From the NCBI RefSeq assembly GCF_015291625.1, contig NZ_CP030047.1:1302001-1366000 (forward strand): DNA of 64,000 nucleotides, read 5' to 3'. Origin of the DNA: Bradyrhizobium sp. CCBAU 53421 (GTDB lineage Bacteria > Pseudomonadota > Alphaproteobacteria > Rhizobiales > Xanthobacteraceae). Below the pieces are notes generated by a model. It saw nothing but the letters and a program-made list of their open reading frames with translations. It did no database searches and was not told the origin of the DNA. Position numbers and translations under genes: made by a program. Positions 55,810 to 63,490 of this stretch are shown piece by piece. How positions within the stretch are numbered: position 1 is the first letter of the stretch; the number at the start of each line of letters is the position of its first letter.

Positions 55810-56376
55810 TTACGCGAGTGCCCGCAGCGCCAACTGTCCGAGTGCTCGCAATCGCCGATGGCCGGCGCCACCGCGGGCGGCGACCCGGATCCCCGCGAAG
55901 GATGCGTGGAGGAATTCGGTTGCGCTCGACGGGTCGATGTCGGCCGCCACATCGCCCTCTGCCTGAGCCTCGCGGATTCTCCCTACGATGGCCCTGGTCA
56001 GCGCGCGTCCCGCGCTGTCACGAATAGCCGCAAGCTCAGGCTTGCCGGTGCCGAATTCGCAGATCGAATTGACGCCGAGACACGCCTCCGCTGCGTCATC
56101 CACCACGCGCTCGACCATGACGCGGAGGCCGTCGACCGCGCGCCGCTCGCTTGCCAAGGCTGACAAATGGGCCTCGGTCTCCCGCGCGGCGTAGCGCTGC
56201 ACCGCGGCGAGATAGAGCTGCCACTTGCCGCCGAACGTGTCGTAGAGGCTTTGCCGGCCGATGCCGAGCGCCCGCACCAGCATTTCCGCCGACGTGCCCT
56301 CATAGCCGTGCTCGCGGAATACGCCGATCGCGGCATCGAGCGCCTCTTCCACAATGAATTCCTTCGGTCTTGCCAT
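55810..56376 (-). CDS. TetR family transcriptional regulator
   Basis: The 188-residue protein has the TetR helix-turn-helix (EEALDAAIGVFREHGYEGTSAEMLVRALGIGRQSLYDTFGGKWQLYLAAVQRY) and a helical ligand domain of typical length. It starts at ATG 56376. The SDR gene follows, so it probably represses that gene. A perfect palindrome 27 bases upstream of its start is a candidate autoregulatory operator. Confidence 0.93.
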   Translation of the reverse strand: MARPKEFIVEEALDAAIGVFREHGYEGTSAEMLVRALGIGRQSLYDTFGGKWQLYLAAVQRYAARETEAHLSALASERRAVDGLRVMVERVVDDAAEACLGVNSICEFGTGKPELAAIRDSAGRALTRAIVGRIREAQAEGDVAADIDPSSATEFLHASFAGIRVAARGGAGHRRLRALGQLALRALA

Positions 56377-56402
56377 TGCCTGAACATGACGGATTTGGAA
56401 CG

Positions 56403-56422
56403 ATCAGTCAAGAATGACTGAT
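56403..56422. promoter_or_regulatory. Palindrome upstream of the TetR gene, possible operator
   Basis: ATCAGTCA and TGACTGAT (8-bp perfect arms, spacer AGAA) lie 27 bases before the TetR start codon on the minus strand and 150 bases before the divergent AraC gene. Position and symmetry fit a TetR-family operator. Confidence 0.6.
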
Positions 56423-56571
56423 GTCGCGGTCGCGTGCGCATGCCCCGATGTCCTCCGTAACGGCCCGCTAACATCTTGGCGATCAGCCATCAAAGGGCTG
56501 GATTTCCGGCTCCGGATCGTCAATTCTGATTTGGAACTTACCATCCGTGCCATACGCGGAGGAGATGTCCC

Positions 56572-57444
56572 ATGGAGGAAGCGCGTCCGCAGCGGTTTGT
56601 CCGCGAGGTCGGCGGTGAACTTGTGTCGTCCGTCATCGCGCGGTCGAAGCCGATCAGGGTCGAGCTGCTCAGCCGCACCTCGCGGCCGCGCATGAACTGG
56701 CACTTCCGCCAGCCCGAACTGACATTGTTCTGGTTCCGCAACGGCTGCTCGCGGTTGCAGGCCACGATCAACGGCCGCCCGGTCGAATATGAGTTCTCCA
56801 GGGTAGCCAATCTCGCGCTGTTTCCCGCCGGCACCGAGATCGAGGGCGAGTGGTCGGTCGGGCCGGCGTTCGACTATGTGGTCGTCTTCGTCGACCCGAC
56901 ATTCGTGCAGAGCCGCCTCAATGGCTCGATCGAAACATCGGCGATCGCGTTCGGCCATGACCAGCTCTGCCGTGGTCTCTCCGAACTTTGCCGGGAAGCG
57001 ACCACGCCGGACAATCTGTTTGATCTGTTCGCCGAAGGCTGGGCCAGCCAGGCGCTGGCCCATATGGCGCGGCTGTCGCGCGGCGCGGAACCGGCAAAGC
57101 CGCCGAGCCGCGGCGGGCTGCCGGCGCTCAAGCTGCGCAGGATCGAGGCGTTCGTCCGGGCCAATCTCGGCGAGACGATCTCGTTGTCGGCATTGTCGGA
57201 TGTCGCCGGCCTCAGCAAGCGACATTTCCTGCGCGCGTTCCAGGAGAGCACGGGCACCAGCCCGCATCGCTATGTGCTCGGCTTGCGCATCGAGGTCGCC
57301 AAGCGTCGCCTCAGCGACACCGATGAGAGCTTGACCAGTATCGCGCTGGCGTCGGGCTTCAGCCACGCCCAGCATTTCTCGTCGACGTTCAGGCAAGTCA
57401 CGGGTGTCAGCCCGTCGGTGTTCCGGCAGCAGGGCCGGGCGTGA
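56572..57444 (+). CDS. AraC family transcriptional regulator
   Basis: The 290-residue protein has an N-terminal sensory part (residues 1-160) and a C-terminal AraC DNA-binding domain (RIEAFVRANLGETISLSALSDVAGLSKRHFLRAFQESTGTSPHRYVLGLRIEVAKRRLSD and LTSIALASGFSHAQHFSSTFRQVTGVSPSVFRQ). It is divergent from the TetR gene and precedes the CoA-transferase, SDR and GST genes on the same strand, so it is the likely activator of that cluster. Confidence 0.92.
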   Translation: MEEARPQRFVREVGGELVSSVIARSKPIRVELLSRTSRPRMNWHFRQPELTLFWFRNGCSRLQATINGRPVEYEFSRVANLALFPAGTEIEGEWSVGPAFDYVVVFVDPTFVQSRLNGSIETSAIAFGHDQLCRGLSELCREATTPDNLFDLFAEGWASQALAHMARLSRGAEPAKPPSRGGLPALKLRRIEAFVRANLGETISLSALSDVAGLSKRHFLRAFQESTGTSPHRYVLGLRIEVAKRRLSDTDESLTSIALASGFSHAQHFSSTFRQVTGVSPSVFRQQGRA

Positions 57445-57564
57445 GTTTCGGCGCTTTTTTGCAAGTCGAGGCGCTTTCCCGCAAGCGCCGGCACACCGTC
57501 CATCGTATGCCGAGGTTGCGCGCAAGGTTTGGTCGCGTCCGCGCATTGGAGAAGGAAGCAAAGC

Positions 57565-58761
57565 ATGCCAGGGCCATTGGCGGGAGTTCGCGTACTTGAT
57601 CTGACTGGAGTCGTTTCGGGCCCGTTCGCGACGATGTTCCTGGCCGATCAGGGCGCGGATGTTCTGAAGGTCGAACCGATCGGCGGCGACATTACCCGCC
57701 GCAGCCGGGCCAATGTCGACAAGACCGGCGAGTTCTCGGCGCTGTTCATCTCGTCGAACCGCGGCAAGCGTTCGCTCTCGATCGACATGAAGACCGATGC
57801 CGGCCGGGATGTGCTCGGCAAGCTGGTGATGCAGTCCGACGTGCTGGTGCAGAATTTCCGGCCCGGCACGATGGAACGTCTCGGGCTCGGTCCGGACGAG
57901 GTACGCAGGAAGAATCCACGGCTGATCTATGTCTCGATCAGCGGCGTCGGCGAAGACGGGCCGTACGCCAAGAAGCGCGTTTACGATCCAATCGTGCAGG
58001 CGCTATCGGGTTTTTGCGATATCCAGGCGCAGCCGGTGACCAACCGTCCGCAGATGATCCGGACCATCGTGGCCGACAAGACGACAGCGGTCTACGCCGC
58101 GCAGGCGATTACGGCGGCGCTGTACGCGCGGGAAAAATCCGGCAGCGGCCAGCATATCCAGGTGGCGATGCTCGATGCGATGATCGCCTATCTCTGGCCG
58201 GAAGGCATGATGCAGTACACCGTGGTCGGGCGGGAGCAGGCGACGGCCGATCCGAACGACCGGCCCGACCTCGTGTTCCAGACCTCGGACGGCTATCTCA
58301 CTTGCGGGACGATCTCCGATTCCGAGTGGCAGGGCTTCTGCAAGGCCACCGGCGATCCGGAGCTCGCCAGAGATGAACGCTTCGCCACGCCGGCGTCGCG
58401 CTCGGTCAATGCAACGGCGCGCATCAACAGGATGCAGGACTACATCGGCAGGCACACCACCGCCGAATGGCTGGCGCGGCTCGATGCGGCCGATGTGCCC
58501 TGCGCGCCGATCCTCAGACGCGGCGAGATCATTGCCAACGAGCAGGTTGTCGCCCGCGGGCTGATCGCCGAGCTCGAGCAGCCCGGCGTCGGCACCGTGC
58601 GGCAGCCCAAGCCCGCCGCACGCTTCGAGGTCGACGCCGCCGCCATCGGCGGCCCGGCCCCGCGCATCGGCCAGCATACGAGGCAGGTGCTGTCCGACCT
58701 CGGCTACGACGATGCCGCCATCGCAGAGATGATCGAGCAGAAGGCCGTGCGCGCGGTCTGA
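57565..58761 (+). CDS. CaiB/BaiF family III CoA transferase
   Basis: The 398-residue protein is a family III CoA transferase (CaiB/FrC type), moving CoA between carboxylic acids through an Asp-linked anhydride. The N-terminal PLAGVRVLDLTGVVSGPFATMFLADQGADVLKVEP, the catalytic Asp in KRVYDPIVQALSGF and QHIQVAMLDAMIAYL are all present. The start at ATG 57565 follows GAAGGAAG. It leads a short set with SDR and GST genes, so it may activate an acid substrate for degradation. Confidence 0.92.
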   Translation: MPGPLAGVRVLDLTGVVSGPFATMFLADQGADVLKVEPIGGDITRRSRANVDKTGEFSALFISSNRGKRSLSIDMKTDAGRDVLGKLVMQSDVLVQNFRPGTMERLGLGPDEVRRKNPRLIYVSISGVGEDGPYAKKRVYDPIVQALSGFCDIQAQPVTNRPQMIRTIVADKTTAVYAAQAITAALYAREKSGSGQHIQVAMLDAMIAYLWPEGMMQYTVVGREQATADPNDRPDLVFQTSDGYLTCGTISDSEWQGFCKATGDPELARDERFATPASRSVNATARINRMQDYIGRHTTAEWLARLDAADVPCAPILRRGEIIANEQVVARGLIAELEQPGVGTVRQPKPAARFEVDAAAIGGPAPRIGQHTRQVLSDLGYDDAAIAEMIEQKAVRAV

Positions 58762-58825
58762 GCGGCCGCGCCACGCAACGTCACCATTGCTGAACTGAAC
58801 AACCGCCGTCGGTGGGAGATGTCCT

Positions 58826-59569
58826 ATGGCCGAGACAAACAAGACTGCTTTGCTGGTGGGCGCGGGCGATGCGATCGGCGCCGCGGTAGCGCGGCGCTTC
58901 GCCGCCGGCGGCTACACCGTCTGCATCGCGCGGCGTGATGCGGCGAAATCGAGCGCGCTGGTGGAGGAACTGACCGGCGCCGGAAGCCGGGTGCATGCGC
59001 TCAGCGTCGACGCGCGGCGCGAGAGTGAGGTGCAGGAGCTTTGCGAACGGGTCGACCGCGAGATCGGGCCGATCGAGGTCTGCCTGTTCAATGCCGGCTC
59101 GAACGTCAAGAAGGAGCTGCACGAGACCAGCGAAAAGCTGTTCTTCAAGGCCTGGGAGCTCGCCTGCTTCGCCGGCTTCCTGGTCGGGCGGGAGGCGACC
59201 CGGCACATGCTGCGGCATGGCTGCGGCACCATGCTGTTCACCGGCGCAACCGCCAGCGTGCGCGGCAGCAGCGGCTTTGCGGCCTTCGCATCCGCCAAGT
59301 TCGGACTGCGCGCGGTCGCCCAGGCGATGGCACGCGAGCTCGGGCCGAAGAACATCCACGTCGCGCATCTGTTGATCGATGCCGGCGTCGACAGCCCGGC
59401 CATCCACCAGCGGATGAAGGCCGCCACCGGCATCGATGCAGCGGCGATCCCGCCAGACACCCTGACCCGCACGTCCTCGATCGCGGAGGCCTACTGGTTC
59501 GTGCACCAGCAGAGCCGCGACGGATGGAGCCATGAACTCGACCTGCGTCCCTCGGTCGAGAAATGGTGA
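58826..59569 (+). CDS. SDR family protein with Phe in place of the catalytic Tyr
   Basis: The 247-residue protein has an SDR fold: LLVGAGDAIGAAVARRF at the nucleotide site, VCLFNAGSN, and FAAFASAKFGLRAVAQAMARELGPKNIHV in the active-site helix. The catalytic Tyr of the Tyr-x3-Lys pair is Phe154 (K158 is present), so ordinary hydride-transfer chemistry is doubtful. The family is often annotated as a glucose or 3-oxoacyl dehydrogenase; a binding or non-redox role is possible. It lies in the AraC-CoA transferase-GST cluster. Confidence 0.88.
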   Translation: MAETNKTALLVGAGDAIGAAVARRFAAGGYTVCIARRDAAKSSALVEELTGAGSRVHALSVDARRESEVQELCERVDREIGPIEVCLFNAGSNVKKELHETSEKLFFKAWELACFAGFLVGREATRHMLRHGCGTMLFTGATASVRGSSGFAAFASAKFGLRAVAQAMARELGPKNIHVAHLLIDAGVDSPAIHQRMKAATGIDAAAIPPDTLTRTSSIAEAYWFVHQQSRDGWSHELDLRPSVEKW

Positions 59570-59573
59570 CGCC

Positions 59574-60218
59574 ATGCCGGAGACGCTGACGCTGTGGGGC
59601 GTGGGGACATCGCGGACGATCCGCGCCCATTGGGCGCTGCATGAGCTGGGGCTGGACTATCACTGCAAGCCGATCCTGCCGCGCTCGGGCGAGACCAAGA
59701 CGCCGGAATACACCTTGCTCAATCCACGGCAGAAGATTCCCCTGCTGCAGGACGGCGACTTCACGATCGGGGAGAGTGCGGCGATCGTCGCCTATCTGGC
59801 GCGCCATTACTCCAACCCGAACATCTCGCTCGTTCCGGTCGCGGAGCGCGACTTTGCGCGCTGGCTGGAGTGGTGCTTCTTCATCGTGGCTGAGCTCGAC
59901 TCGACCAGCCTCTACGTGATGCGCCGCCATGACGTCCAAGGCCTCGCCCATATCTACGGCCATGCGCCGGACGTGGTCGTGAAAGCGGCCGAGTATTTCC
60001 GCCAGCAACTCCGCCATGTCGAGGTCGCCTTGTCGGATGGGCGGCAGTATCTGATGGGCGATCAATTCACCAGCGCGGATATCCTGCTCGCGACCTGCCT
60101 GGTGTGGGCGATCGACTATGGTGTCGGGGTCTGCGAGGTCGCGACGCCTTATCTCGACCGCGTCACTGCGCGGCCGGCCTACAAGGAAAGCGTCGCGGTC
60201 AACACCGTGAAGAACTGA
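59574..60218 (+). CDS. Glutathione S-transferase family protein
   Basis: The 214-residue protein has a GST N-terminal domain (LTLWGVGTSRTIRAHWALHELGLDYHCKPILPRSGETKTPEY; NPRQKIPLLQDGDFTIGESAAIVAYLARHY) and a helical C-terminal domain (YLMGDQFTSADILLATCLVWAI). Thr/Ser at positions 11-12 may activate glutathione. It begins 4 bases after the SDR stop. The pairing with a CoA transferase and an SDR suggests breakdown of an aromatic or ether substrate, which is inference. Confidence 0.9.
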   Translation: MPETLTLWGVGTSRTIRAHWALHELGLDYHCKPILPRSGETKTPEYTLLNPRQKIPLLQDGDFTIGESAAIVAYLARHYSNPNISLVPVAERDFARWLEWCFFIVAELDSTSLYVMRRHDVQGLAHIYGHAPDVVVKAAEYFRQQLRHVEVALSDGRQYLMGDQFTSADILLATCLVWAIDYGVGVCEVATPYLDRVTARPAYKESVAVNTVKN

Positions 60219-60492
60219 CCGGTGACACGCATCAGAGCCTGGTCCGCGCCGGACCGCCGACATCGCATCGCGGCGTCAGGCCGTAGCGGCCATGCAATCC
60301 GCGCCAGAGGGCACTCAAGAGCTTGCGCATCCAACATCCCCCACGACGATCAGCGATCGTGGCATCCTGCTGACGTCGCCGCCGGAAGGACAGAGCCAAT
60401 TCTGGGCACCCCTGCGTAGTTTTTAAGCAGAGCACTCTAACGAGCACGATGCGCTCGCCGAAAAATCTCATGAGATTCAAACGCCGGTGCTG
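60219..60492. other. Gap before the sigma-54 promoter
   Basis: The 270 bases have no supported gene. A minus-strand 32-residue frame (60232-60330, starting MRKLLSALWRGLHG) is the only candidate and has a weak site. No riboswitch other than the one at 60520 is present. Confidence 0.4.
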
Positions 60493-60508
60493 TGGCACGC
60501 CTCGTGCA
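60493..60508 (+). promoter_or_regulatory. Sigma-54 (RpoN) promoter
   Basis: TGGCACG-N4-GTGCA gives GG at 60494-60495 and GC at 60506-60507 separated by exactly ten bases, the invariant -24/-12 spacing. It matches TGGCACG-N4-TTGCW except for one base. The start point would fall at about 60519, directly at the 5' end of the riboswitch. RpoN control suggests nitrogen regulation (NtrC) of the operon. Confidence 0.75.
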
Positions 60509-60519
60509 TCAATGGGGCC

Positions 60520-60641
60520 GAGTTGGCCGCTAGGGTTCCGACCTTGAGAGACAAGGTGCTGGTCCGAGAGCAGCCGCTTGCGGGGGAGACATCCCCGCAG
60601 GTGCACGGCGGGATAAAAGCCCGGGAGACCTCGTTAGCCAA
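60520..60641 (+). ncRNA. Guanidine-I (ykkC) riboswitch aptamer
   Basis: The RNA has the hallmark stretches of the ykkC/guanidine-I class in order: CTAGGGTTCCG at 60530-60540, GGTCCGAGAG at 60561-60570, and ACGGCGGGATAAAAGCCCGGGAGA in two overlapping pieces at 60605-60628. A small GGGGGAGACATCCCC hairpin lies between. Outer TTGGC (60523-60527) and GCCAA (60637-60641) close the aptamer. Guanidine-I switches bind guanidinium and turn downstream genes on. Here they are an ABC transporter and a DUF1989 gene. Confidence 0.93.
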
Positions 60642-60681
60642 GGGATTGGCGGAGCGATGGTCTTTTCGCCAGTCCCTTTTT
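60642..60681 (+). terminator. Riboswitch expression-platform terminator
   Basis: GGGATTGGCG (60642-60651) and CGCCAGTCCC (60667-60676) form a 10-bp stem with one G-U pair and a 15-base loop, followed by five T. It lies between the aptamer and the ATG at 60708. The aptamer closing arm GCCAA (60637-60641) abuts it and would compete with an extension of the stem, consistent with ligand-dependent readthrough. Confidence 0.85.
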
Positions 60682-60707
60682 GTGAAGTTTCGCAAGAGGG
60701 ATCGGCA

Positions 60708-61781
60708 ATGAACAAGTTCTCTTTATTCCTTCGCTCTATTGTCATCGGCTGCGCGGTCGTGTTTGCGGCTGCGCCCGCGGCCGACGCCGCGCCGAAGAAA
60801 AGCTTCAAGGTCGCCTGGTCGATCTATGTCGGGTGGATGCCCTGGGGCTATGCGGCCGACACCGGCATCGTGAAGAAGTGGGCCGACAAATACGGCATCG
60901 CGATCGAGGTCAAGCAGTTCAACGACTACGTCGAATCGATCAACCAGTACACCGCCGGCGGCTACGACGCCGTCACCATCACCAACATGGACGCGCTGTC
61001 GATTCCTGCCGCAGGCGGCGTCGACACCACCGCGGTCGTGATGGGCGATTTCTCCAACGGCAATGACGCGGTGATCCTGAAGAACAAGTCGGATCTCGCC
61101 GCGATCAAGGGACAGACGGTCAACCTGGTCGAGTTCTCGGTGTCGCATTATCTGCTCGCCCGGGCGCTCGAGACGAGCAAATTGAGCGAGAAAGACGTCA
61201 AGGTCGTCAACACCTCGGATGCCGATATCGCGGCTGCCTACAAGACATCAGACGTCAATGCGGTCGTGACCTGGAATCCGATCGTGACCGAGATCCTCGG
61301 CTCACCCGACGCCAAGAAGGTGTTCGATTCCTCGCAGATCCCCGGCGAGATCATGGACCTGATGGTGGTGAACACCGCGGTCGCCAAGGACAATCCGGAT
61401 TTCGCCAAGGCGCTGGTCGGCATCTGGTACGAGACGCTGTCCAGGATGACGGCGAACGATCCTGCGGCGAAGGCCGCCAAGGAGGCGATGGCCAAGGCCT
61501 CCGGCACCGATCTCGCCGGTTTCGACAGCCAGCTCTCGACCACTAAACTGTTCGACAAGGCAACCGACGCCGAAGCCTTCACACGCAGCAAGACTGTCGG
61601 GGCGACGATGGATCGGGTCCGCAAGTTCCTGTTCGAGAAGGACCTGCTCGGCAAGGGCGCGAAATCCGCCGACGCCGTCGGCATCGAACTCGCAGACAAG
61701 TCGGTGCTCGGCGACAAGTCCAACGTCAAGCTGCGCTTCGACCCGACCTTTATGGACGAAGCCGCCAAAGGGAAGCTTTGA
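60708..61781 (+). CDS. ABC transporter substrate-binding protein, guanidine/urea-carboxylase type
   Basis: The 357-residue protein has a signal peptide (residues 1-28, ending AADA), followed by KKSFKVAWSIYVGWMPWGYAADTGIVKKWADKYGIAIEVKQFNDYVESINQYTAGGYDAVTITNMDAL, an SsuA/nitrate-type binding protein. It matches the class annotated as periplasmic binding proteins of the urea carboxylase region, now linked to guanidine. It starts at ATG 60708 after AAGAGGGA. Riboswitch-controlled, it would deliver guanidine (or a related compound) to the permease at 61842. Confidence 0.9.
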   Translation: MNKFSLFLRSIVIGCAVVFAAAPAADAAPKKSFKVAWSIYVGWMPWGYAADTGIVKKWADKYGIAIEVKQFNDYVESINQYTAGGYDAVTITNMDALSIPAAGGVDTTAVVMGDFSNGNDAVILKNKSDLAAIKGQTVNLVEFSVSHYLLARALETSKLSEKDVKVVNTSDADIAAAYKTSDVNAVVTWNPIVTEILGSPDAKKVFDSSQIPGEIMDLMVVNTAVAKDNPDFAKALVGIWYETLSRMTANDPAAKAAKEAMAKASGTDLAGFDSQLSTTKLFDKATDAEAFTRSKTVGATMDRVRKFLFEKDLLGKGAKSADAVGIELADKSVLGDKSNVKLRFDPTFMDEAAKGKL

Positions 61782-61841
61782 GGGCAAACTCTGACGCCAA
61801 GCCTTGACGCGCCCAGCGCCATTCTCGAGCAGGAGCCGGAC

Positions 61842-62660
61842 ATGCGACTTGTGAACATACGGCCGGGACGGCAGACGCGATTCTATCTGCTCGCGCTGCC
61901 GTTCCTGTTGGTCGCAATCGCCTACTTCGCCGGCTCCAGCGCGCGGCTCGCGCAAAACCCGAACGACAAGCTGCTGCCGGCGCTGCCGAGCATGGTGCAG
62001 GCCGTCAAGCAGATGGCGTTCGAGGTCGATCCGCGCACCGGCAGCTACCTCATGCTGTCCGACACGGTCGCGAGCCTCGGGCGGCTGGGGGCGGCGCTCG
62101 CGATCTCGACGGTGGCGGCGCTCGTGCTCGGCATCGTGATCGGGCTGTTGCCGGGCGCCAACGCCTTGCTCGGGCCGTTCGTGTCGGTGACGTCGATGGT
62201 GCCGCCGCTGGCGCTGCTGCCGATCCTGTTCATCGTAATGGGGCTCGGGGAGAACTCCAAGATCGCGCTGATCGTGATCGGCACGCTGCCCTGCATGATC
62301 CGCGATCTCGCCATGAAGGTGCAGGAGCTGCCGCGCGAGCAGATCGTCAAGGCGCAGACGCTCGGCGCCTCGACCTGGCAGATCGCGCTGCGCGTCGCAA
62401 TGCCGCAAACCCTGCCGCGGCTGATCGACGTGCTGCGGCTGCAGCTCGGACCGGCGTGGCTGTTCCTGATCGCGGCCGAGGCGATCGCCTCCGACTCCGG
62501 GCTCGGCTACCGGATCTTCCTGGTGCGGCGCTATCTCGCGATGGACGTGATCATCCCCTACGTCGCCTGGATCACGCTCTTAGCGTTCCTGATCGATGTC
62601 GGCTTGCGCGTCATGCAGCGCAGGCTGTTTCCCTGGTTTGCCTCGGTGAGGGCGGAATGA
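61842..62660 (+). CDS. ABC transporter permease
   Basis: The 272-residue protein has about six helices and belongs to the SsuC/nitrate permease family. The binding-protein-dependent transport motif is in VKAQTLGASTWQIALRVAMPQTLPRLID (EAA-loop, about residues 185-215). It forms the membrane channel of the importer whose ATPase gene overlaps its stop codon (ATGA). Substrate inferred from the riboswitch: guanidine. Confidence 0.92.
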   Translation: MRLVNIRPGRQTRFYLLALPFLLVAIAYFAGSSARLAQNPNDKLLPALPSMVQAVKQMAFEVDPRTGSYLMLSDTVASLGRLGAALAISTVAALVLGIVIGLLPGANALLGPFVSVTSMVPPLALLPILFIVMGLGENSKIALIVIGTLPCMIRDLAMKVQELPREQIVKAQTLGASTWQIALRVAMPQTLPRLIDVLRLQLGPAWLFLIAAEAIASDSGLGYRIFLVRRYLAMDVIIPYVAWITLLAFLIDVGLRVMQRRLFPWFASVRAE

Positions 62661-63490
62661 GCGCGATCCGGTTCGACGATGTCTGGAAGGAATACGGCGA
62701 TCACATCGTGCTGGAGCGCATCACGATGGAGGTCGAGCCGCGCGCCTTCATTGCGCTGGTCGGCCCGTCCGGCTGCGGCAAGACCACGCTGCTTCGCATG
62801 CTGCTCGGCGAGGAGCAGCCGAGCCGCGGGCAGATCCTGGTCGACGGTAAGCCGCTGCCCGCCGAGCCGGATGCCGACCGCGGCGTGGTGTTCCAGCGCT
62901 ACTCGGTGTTTCCGCATCTGACCGTGCTGCAGAACGTCATGCTCGGCCGCGAACTGCGCGACGCCAGATTCACGGCCCGGCTGTTCGGCGCCGCCCGGCG
63001 CGCAGCTACCGACGATGCCATGAAGCTGCTCGCCGAGGTCGGGCTCGCCGGCCAGGAGGGCAAATATCCATCCGCGCTGTCGGGCGGCATGCAGCAGCGC
63101 CTCGCGCTGGCGCAGGCGATCATGCGCGAGCCAAAAATCCTGCTGCTCGACGAGCCGTTCGGCGCGCTCGATCCGGGCATCCGCGCCGACATCCATCTGC
63201 TCATGAAGCGGCTGTGGAACGAGACCCATCTGACCGTGGTGATGGTCACGCATGACCTCAGCGAGGCCTTCGGGCTCGCAACGCGTGTGATCGCGCTGGA
63301 GCGGCAGCGCAACCGGCCCGAGGAACGCGAGCGCTACGGCGCCACGGTGTCGCGCGACCTCGAAATATTCCCACGCCGCAGCGCCGAGCTGCGGTCATCA
63401 GTTCAACCAGCTCCGATCGGGACGACCCGGTCAGGCAAGGAGCATCAGCCGGGACGGCCCGGCGCTCTCGTCTTGAAGGAGCAACCATGA
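62657..63490 (+). CDS. ABC transporter ATP-binding protein
   Basis: The 277-residue ATPase has Walker A GPSGCGKTT, the Q-loop VVFQRYSVFPHLTVLQNV, the signature LSGGMQQRLALAQAIM, Walker B ILLLDEPFGALD and the H-loop VMVTHDLSEAF. It belongs to the nitrate/taurine ATPase class. The C-terminal ~50 residues (RPEERERYGATVSRDLEIFPRR...) extend past the core. It overlaps the permease by four bases and the DUF1989 gene by four bases, so the operon is tightly coupled. Confidence 0.95.
   Translation: MSAIRFDDVWKEYGDHIVLERITMEVEPRAFIALVGPSGCGKTTLLRMLLGEEQPSRGQILVDGKPLPAEPDADRGVVFQRYSVFPHLTVLQNVMLGRELRDARFTARLFGAARRAATDDAMKLLAEVGLAGQEGKYPSALSGGMQQRLALAQAIMREPKILLLDEPFGALDPGIRADIHLLMKRLWNETHLTVVMVTHDLSEAFGLATRVIALERQRNRPEERERYGATVSRDLEIFPRRSAELRSSVQPAPIGTTRSGKEHQPGRPGALVLKEQP

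Noticed and set aside
60232..60330. 32-residue minus-strand frame before the guanidine operon
   Set aside because: Small, with a weak start and no conserved feature; not supported as a gene.
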